Assembly (NCBI GenBank): GCA_028278345.1
Contig: JANQEL010000290.1
Span: 1-64,000, forward strand
Length of the DNA: 64,000 bases
Source of the DNA: Myxococcota bacterium
Lineage (GTDB): Bacteria; Myxococcota_A; UBA9160; UBA4427
Direction of reading: 5' to 3'
Shown here in pieces: positions 59,753 to 64,000 of the stretch. The stretch's first letter is position 1. Each line of letters starts with the position of its first letter. Under the pieces are notes generated by a model. The model was not told the origin of the DNA, did no database searches, and was given only the letters and a program-made list of their open reading frames with translations. The position numbers and the translations under genes were made by a program.

Positions 59753-61024
59753 CTAGTCGTCCCCTTCTGCTCTCGCCGCGGGCAGCTTGACGACGAAGCG
59801 TGCACCCCCACCCGGACGGTCTTCGCAACGAACCCCTCCCCCGTGGTGCTCCGCGATTCGCTTTACCAGGAACAAGCCGAGACCCGATCCTCCGTTGATC
59901 GAAGTCTTGCCATTCTGCGATCGGTAGAAGGGTTCGAAGATTCGCTCCCGTTCCTCCTCCGGAATTCCGTCGCCCCCATCCTCGACGACGATGCATGCAT
60001 CGCCGTCGCGTGAGAGATCGACGACCGCTTCGATCGGCTCGCCGCCCCCATACCTCTCCGCGTTCTCGAATAGATTTCGAACCAGACGACGAATCAGCGA
60101 TCCATCGCCATCGACGATGACCTCCCGGCCCGTCGTCGTCGCCCCGAACTTGGCCCCTTCGATGGCCACGAGGGCCAGGATCTCGACGCACGCTTCACCC
60201 TGCAGGTGGGGTCGCGTATCGAGTCGACTTGCGAGCAGCAGCTCGGATACGAGGTCGTCGAGTTCATCGATCTCCTCGACGAAAGTACTGCGAACCCACT
60301 GCGGTGTGTCTCCGCCCAACGATTCCGTGGCCAGTCGCATCCGTGTGAGCGGTGTCCGGAGCTCGTGAGAGGTCAGGTGAAGGAGCGTCCGCTGCGCGTC
60401 GACCAAGCGCTCGATCCTTTCCGCGGCGAGATTGAATCCACGCCCCAGCGCGGCGATTTCGTCGCGCCCTTCGATTTCGACTCGGGAGGAGAGATCGCCC
60501 TCACTGAACGCCTCGACGCGCCGATGTAGACCTTCGATTCGGCGAGTGAAGCGTCGCACGAGCGGGTATGCGCCCAGCCCGATCGCCAGCGCGAGCAACC
60601 CGATCGGTGCAAGGGGGCCGCCCACCAGAGGCTTGCGCATTCGGAGAACGATGAAGCGCCCGTCGGGGAGATGAAACCTGAACCCTCGCAATCCGCCGAA
60701 CGCACCGAACCGCGTCTGCTCGGACAGGTGGACTGGTGCCACTTCCCGAATCGCATCGCTCGTGGATGCAACCACCTTTCCACGTTCGATGACCGCGATC
60801 TCGAGCTGGAGTCGACTGGCGAGCTTTTCGACCGCCCGCTCGAGTTCTTCCTGGGGTCGATCCGTCGGCGGCAGCAGATCCTGAATTACCTCCGCGATTC
60901 CTGAACCGCCGCGCGACTCCGCCCAGAAGTTGGCCTGCGTCGACCACATCGCGACATTCGCCAGGACGAAGAGAACGATCACGCCGATCGCGGTGAGGTA
61001 GATCTGAAGATACAGGGGACGCAC
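59753..61024 (-). CDS. sensor histidine kinase
   Basis: 423 residues. A first helix (about 7-27), a periplasmic sensor loop, and a second helix (about 140-158) precede a HAMP domain (RFTRRIEGLHRRVEAFSEGDLSSRVEIEGRDEIAALGRGFN). The phosphoacceptor His is in LLHLTSHELRTPLTRMRLATE, and the ATPase has RNLFENAERYG (N box), VEDGGDGIP (G1) and GGSGLGLFLVKRIAEHHGG (G2). It pairs with the response regulator immediately upstream on the same strand (stop of regulator 5 bases before). The signal is unknown. Confidence 0.96.
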   Translation of the reverse strand: MRPLYLQIYLTAIGVIVLFVLANVAMWSTQANFWAESRGGSGIAEVIQDLLPPTDRPQEELERAVEKLASRLQLEIAVIERGKVVASTSDAIREVAPVHLSEQTRFGAFGGLRGFRFHLPDGRFIVLRMRKPLVGGPLAPIGLLALAIGLGAYPLVRRFTRRIEGLHRRVEAFSEGDLSSRVEIEGRDEIAALGRGFNLAAERIERLVDAQRTLLHLTSHELRTPLTRMRLATESLGGDTPQWVRSTFVEEIDELDDLVSELLLASRLDTRPHLQGEACVEILALVAIEGAKFGATTTGREVIVDGDGSLIRRLVRNLFENAERYGGGEPIEAVVDLSRDGDACIVVEDGGDGIPEEERERIFEPFYRSQNGKTSINGGSGLGLFLVKRIAEHHGGGVRCEDRPGGGARFVVKLPAARAEGDD

Positions 61025-61029
61025 GGCGA

Positions 61030-61737
61030 TCAGCGACTTCGACCGTCTTGCGGCGCGAACACGTAGCCCACCCCGCGAACCGTCACGATTCGCTGCGGGC
61101 GCTTGGGATCATCTTCGATCGCGGCGCGCAGACGAGAGATCTGGACGTCGACGCGTCGATCGAGTGCACCCAGACACTCGCCACGCAACGAATCGTGGAG
61201 ATGATCCCGCGACATCACTCGACCCGCGTTGCGCGCGAGCTCGTACAAGAGGTCGAACTGATATCCCGTGATCGACACGGGGCGGTCGTCGATTCGCACC
61301 GATCGAGCGGGCGGATCGATCTCGAGTGTTCCGAAGCGCAACACGTCGCCGCCGGCCGTTCCTGCACCGTGACGACGAAGAACCGCTCGCAAGCGCGCAA
61401 GCAGCTCCCGCGGATTGAACGGTTTGGGGAGGTAGTCATCCGCTCCAATTTCGAGCCCGACGATCCGATCCGTATCCTCTCCGCGCGCCGTCAGCATGAT
61501 CACCGGCACGGAGGACTGGTGGGGGCCATGGCGAATCCGTCGGCACACTTCGAAACCGTCGAGGTCCGGCAGCATGATGTCCAGGATCACCGCCGACAAC
61601 GGCATCCGTTCCACACACTGCAGTCCCGCAGAAGCAGTCTCGCGAACCTCGGTCTGGTAGCCGCAGCCTTCCAGATAGTTCGCGAGCATGCGTGAGATGC
61701 TCTCGTCGTCTTCGACGATGAGGACCGGATCCGTCAA
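61030..61737 (-). CDS. OmpR-family response regulator
   Basis: 235 residues. The receiver domain has D53 (AVILDIMLPDLDG) as the phosphorylation site, with acidic D10-D11 and K103-type Lys in YLPKPF. The C-terminal winged helix begins LRFGTLEIDPPARSVRID and includes LYELARNAGRVMSRDHLHDSLRG and VDVQISRLRAAIEDDPKRPQRIVTVRGVGYVF. It is transcribed with the kinase gene. Its upstream region has GTTACA direct repeats at 61857-61872, which may be its binding site. Confidence 0.97.
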   Translation of the reverse strand: MTDPVLIVEDDESISRMLANYLEGCGYQTEVRETASAGLQCVERMPLSAVILDIMLPDLDGFEVCRRIRHGPHQSSVPVIMLTARGEDTDRIVGLEIGADDYLPKPFNPRELLARLRAVLRRHGAGTAGGDVLRFGTLEIDPPARSVRIDDRPVSITGYQFDLLYELARNAGRVMSRDHLHDSLRGECLGALDRRVDVQISRLRAAIEDDPKRPQRIVTVRGVGYVFAPQDGRSR

Positions 61738-61856
61738 AGGCTTGACTCCCGCACGTGTTCGAACGCCCAGATTGGAGTCGTCTCGCGACGCAGAATAGCA
61801 ATCGCTCCGGCCCGGCCTGGCGCCGACCCACCTTCAGCAGCGGTTTTCTTCGTGCA

Positions 61857-61872
61857 GTTACAATTCGTTACA
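61857..61872. promoter_or_regulatory. tandem GTTACA repeats, candidate response-regulator site
   Basis: GTTACA occurs at 61857-61862 and again at 61867-61872, a period of 10 bases. OmpR/PhoB-type regulators bind such direct repeats on one face of the helix. The site lies in the 178-base gap between the divergent response regulator gene (61737) and the DUF2306 gene (61916). Confidence 0.45.
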
Positions 61873-61915
61873 TGCGCGAGATTCGCGAGCAACGTGATGC
61901 TGCGAGTCTCGCCGC

Positions 61916-62668
61916 ATGGAAGCTTCACACCGTCATCCAATCGACCTCGTCCAGCACGAACCGAGCGGTCCAGCCGATCGAGAGGACACAGGCCCTCCAC
62001 TTGCGCCAAAGCTGCTCATCGTCGGACTCCTCGCACTTGGCAGTCTTGCGGCGGGGAACGCGATTCTCCGACTCTGGCTGATCGCCTCGGCATCGACCAT
62101 GCAATCGCTGCCCGAAGCCCGCGAGATGGTCTGGCTGGCGAATCCGATCGCCGCCACGATGCACCTCTTGCCCGGAATTGGATTCGTGGTCTTGGGCCCC
62201 CTTCAGTTCAGTTCTGCCATCCACGAACGTTGGCCCCGCTGGCACCGGCGATCTGGCCGTGTCTACGTGGCCTCCGCCCTTGCCGTTGGCATCACTTCGA
62301 TCTGGCTCGTCCGCTTGTTTCCCGCGAGAGGCATCCTCATGGATTCTTCCGCATGGGTCTTCGGGTGTCTTCTGATCTTCAGCGTGGTTCGAGCCGTCAT
62401 CGCGATTCGCCGAGGCGATGTCGCACGACATCGTGCGTGGATGATTCGCGGATACTCGATCGGCCTTGCGGTCGCGACACAGCGGCTCGTGCTCGGCGCC
62501 TGGCAGCTATCGATGGGCGGGGTCGCGGAACTCGATATTGGAGCGATCGTCTGGAGTGTCTGGATTCTCCACGCAATCTGTGCCGAATTCATCGTGCGAC
62601 GAAGTCGCACCACCGGGTTGAACAGCGGGCACTCATCGCTCGCGACCCACCAGGAGAGGATGTTTTGA
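61916..62668 (+). CDS. DUF2306 membrane protein
   Basis: 250 residues with about six hydrophobic helices. HLLPGIGFVVLGPLQFSSAIHERWPRWHRRSGRVYVASALAVG and VARHRAWMIRGYSIGLAVATQRL are the family signatures, with conserved His residues in helices 2 and 4 that may bind heme or metal. The function of the family is not established. The final codons overlap the start of the next gene (TTGA), so the two are coupled. It is divergent from the two-component system and a likely target of it. Confidence 0.88.
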   Translation: MEASHRHPIDLVQHEPSGPADREDTGPPLAPKLLIVGLLALGSLAAGNAILRLWLIASASTMQSLPEAREMVWLANPIAATMHLLPGIGFVVLGPLQFSSAIHERWPRWHRRSGRVYVASALAVGITSIWLVRLFPARGILMDSSAWVFGCLLIFSVVRAVIAIRRGDVARHRAWMIRGYSIGLAVATQRLVLGAWQLSMGGVAELDIGAIVWSVWILHAICAEFIVRRSRTTGLNSGHSSLATHQERMF

Positions 62669-63237
62669 CTGCATTTCGAATCGTATCGTTCGTTCTCCTC
62701 GCCGGACTCTTGAGTGGCTGCGCGCTCCTCGATGGTCCCGTAGGCCCCTTCCCCGGCGGCGCTCTACGGGACGGGGAACTCGTCGACGATGAAAACGTTG
62801 ACTGGGAGGCCGCGACGGCAGAGCTCTCCCCCCTCTTCATCGAGTTGCAGTTGGTGGAACCGCCGAGGTCCCGCACGACGGGCGCTTTCGTCCTCGATGG
62901 CGATCTCTATATTCCATGCGATCTCGGCTTCATCTGGCAACGAATCCCCGCACCGACGCGTTGGGTTCTCGCGACGATCTATCGGGTCAAGGATTGGCAC
63001 GAAGATGCACTCGCCGATGGTCGCGTGGTCCTGCGCATCGGCGATCGACGCTACGAGCGCCAGGCCACGAGGATCACCGATCCCGTGCTCCTTTCGAGGT
63101 TGCGCGCACGGATCGAAGACGACGCCCAGAACATGTTGGACGAGCCACTGCTCGAAATGCCCGAAGAGGGACCTCGCGAGATCTGGTTCTTTCGAATCGA
63201 CCCCCGGGCACCGACGCGGCAGACCACCGCCGGATGA
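62665..63237 (+). CDS. lipoprotein of unknown function
   Basis: 190 residues from a TTG overlapping the DUF2306 stop, with AGGAG upstream. The signal peptide ends in a lipobox LLSGC (FVLLAGLLSGCALLDGP), so the protein should be lipid-anchored. The rest is beta-rich with TTGAFVLDGDLYIPCDLGFIWQRIPAPTRWVLATIYRVKDWHEDALADGRVVLRIGDRRYERQATRI. Its plan, a short lipoprotein with a small-molecule-like pocket region, is not one I recognise. It is encoded with the DUF2306 gene. Confidence 0.8.
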   Translation: MTAFRIVSFVLLAGLLSGCALLDGPVGPFPGGALRDGELVDDENVDWEAATAELSPLFIELQLVEPPRSRTTGAFVLDGDLYIPCDLGFIWQRIPAPTRWVLATIYRVKDWHEDALADGRVVLRIGDRRYERQATRITDPVLLSRLRARIEDDAQNMLDEPLLEMPEEGPREIWFFRIDPRAPTRQTTAG

Positions 63238-63380
63238 GGCACCCCCGCACCTCTCGACCTGGACTGAACCGCGGAAAAGGACCGCTGGTCTGGAGGGGCG
63301 GACTCCAGCGCGTACTTGCGTCGCTTCCGGTCGTGATCCGACTGTGTCCCGGGCCTGCGCGTCGGCTACGCCGAGCTCCC

Positions 63381-63575
63381 TCACGACTCGCTGACATCAC
63401 CCTCTTCCTTCTTCACGAAGGTGATGAAGGCCATCGCCGGGCGTTTCGAACTCTCGCGCATGGCGAACTGGATCGTGTCGAAGGTCCAGCCCTTGGCCGA
63501 CCATTCGTTCAGCGCGTTCTCGATGTCTTCGCCGGTCACCATGCTGAGTTCCACGACTTTGTATTCGGGCGCCAC
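63381..63575 (-). CDS. DUF4177 small protein
   Basis: 64 residues from a GTG. APEYKVVELSMVTGEDIENALNEWSAKGWTFDTIQFAMRESSKRPAMAFITFVKK is the DUF4177 pattern (YKVVE...W...GW....). Members are small cytoplasmic proteins of unknown role. GGAG lies 6 bases before the GTG, which fixes the start; a longer in-frame reading runs antisense through hemB. It follows hemB after 20 bases on the same strand. Confidence 0.8.
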   Translation of the reverse strand: MAPEYKVVELSMVTGEDIENALNEWSAKGWTFDTIQFAMRESSKRPAMAFITFVKKEEGDVSES

Positions 63576-63595
63576 TTCGTTCTCCGCGGCTGGGT

Positions 63596-64000
63596 TCAGC
63601 CGTTCAAGTGCGCCGCCAGGTCGGCCGCGGCATAGGTCAGGATCCAATCGGCGCCCGCGCGCTTGATCGAGACGAGCGCCTCTTCCATCGCGCGATCGCC
63701 GTCGATCCAATCGCGTTCGGCCGCGGCCTTGATCATCGCGTACTCACCACTCACGTGATACGCGGCGAGGGGCACCTCGAACTCGCGCCGCGCATCCGCG
63801 AGGATGTCGAGATACGGGAGCGCGGGCTTCACCATCAAGGCGTCCGCACCCTCCTCGAGATCGAGGCGCATCTCGCGAAGCGCTTCGCGACGGTTCGGCG
63901 GATCCATCTGGTAGCTGCGACGGTCGCCGAACTGCGGCGTCGACTCCGCGGCATCGCGGAACGGGCCGTAGAAGGCGCTCGCGAACTTGGCCGCGTAGGA
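63596..64000 (-). CDS. hemB: delta-aminolevulinic acid dehydratase, C-terminal part (partial)
   Basis: The gene enters from the right edge. The visible part reads SYAAKFASAFYGPFRDAAE, PQFGDRRSYQMDPPNRREALREMRLDLEEGADALMVKPALPYLDILADARREFEVPLAAYHVSGEYAMIKAAA, a clear match to the C-terminal half of HemB. It condenses two aminolevulinic acids to porphobilinogen for heme and cobalamin synthesis, fitting the B12 mutase and heme oxidase factors in the window. The second active-site Lys is in LMVKPALPYLD. About 134 residues are seen; the N-terminal half lies outside. Confidence 0.96.
   Translation of the reverse strand, partial: SYAAKFASAFYGPFRDAAESTPQFGDRRSYQMDPPNRREALREMRLDLEEGADALMVKPALPYLDILADARREFEVPLAAYHVSGEYAMIKAAAERDWIDGDRAMEEALVSIKRAGADWILTYAAADLAAHLNG

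Noticed and set aside
1..64000. tRNA or rRNA genes, CRISPR arrays, prophage, transposase genes
   Set aside because: None of the gaps shows a cloverleaf with TTCGA-type T-arm, spaced direct repeats, or phage or transposase motifs. The only mobile-like DNA is the short palindromic element at 51830-51996.

Overview
The window is about 64 kb of high-GC DNA, packed with genes on both strands and with short gaps. Outer-membrane genes (lpxD, an MlaC-type protein, lipoproteins with lipoboxes) indicate a Gram-negative diderm. The gene mix (E. coli-type fumarate reductase operon, B12 acyl-CoA mutase operon, HAE3/MMPL-type RND exporter, Rieske and TauD-type oxygenases, a sulfotransferase, two ECF sigma factors, PEP synthase regulator beside leuS) resembles uncultured former Deltaproteobacteria such as Myxococcota or Binatota. 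That placement is inference from gene content, not a phylogeny. No tRNA, rRNA, CRISPR array, prophage or intact transposase gene was found.

Layout. 1-1.4 kb: metX (cut by the window edge) and metY. 1.5-8 kb: MFS transporter, a small unknown protein divergent from a TetR gene with a perfect 20-bp operator-like palindrome at its start, a Rieske oxygenase with a small membrane partner, an exported PQQ-type dehydrogenase with a CXXCH motif, and an exported unknown. 8-15 kb: DASS anion transporter, frdABCD (read frdA to frdD on the minus strand) and the agmatine pathway pair aguB-aguA. 15-24 kb: repeat-bearing unknown gene, NYN-domain protein, hairpin cluster, large RND exporter, ppsR, leuS, DUF374 acyltransferase. 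24-28.3 kb: a minus-strand operon of acyl-CoA mutase large subunit, B12 subunit, MeaB GTPase and sulfotransferase. 28-34 kb: lipoprotein M28 peptidase with PDZ domain, an unrecognised protein plus VOC protein, and LysR divergent from a TauD-like oxygenase.

34-47 kb: membrane glycosyltransferase with TPRs, EamA exporter, DUF420 plus Sco1 (cytochrome oxidase assembly), MlaC-like protein, NahK-like kinase, AI-2E-type permease, lysA, exported unknown coupled to an SDR epimerase, aldehyde dehydrogenase, and two convergent ECF sigma genes sharing a strong bidirectional terminator. 47-58 kb: SHOCT protein, egtD, polA with a lysine/alanine-rich tail, a 167-bp MITE-like palindromic element, acyl carrier protein, TetR, cysK, and the run usp-lpxD-rnhB-truD. 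58-64 kb: membrane protein with a very acidic tail, histidine kinase and response regulator divergent from a DUF2306 protein and lipoprotein, a DUF4177 protein and the 3' part of hemB (cut by the window edge).

The most notable item is the mutase at 26561-28273. Its fold is that of methylmalonyl/isobutyryl-CoA mutase, but by eye alignment the catalytic His, the substrate Tyr and the carboxylate-binding Arg are all replaced. It keeps its B12 subunit and MeaB chaperone and is joined by a sulfotransferase, which suggests an acyl-CoA rearrangement that has not been described.
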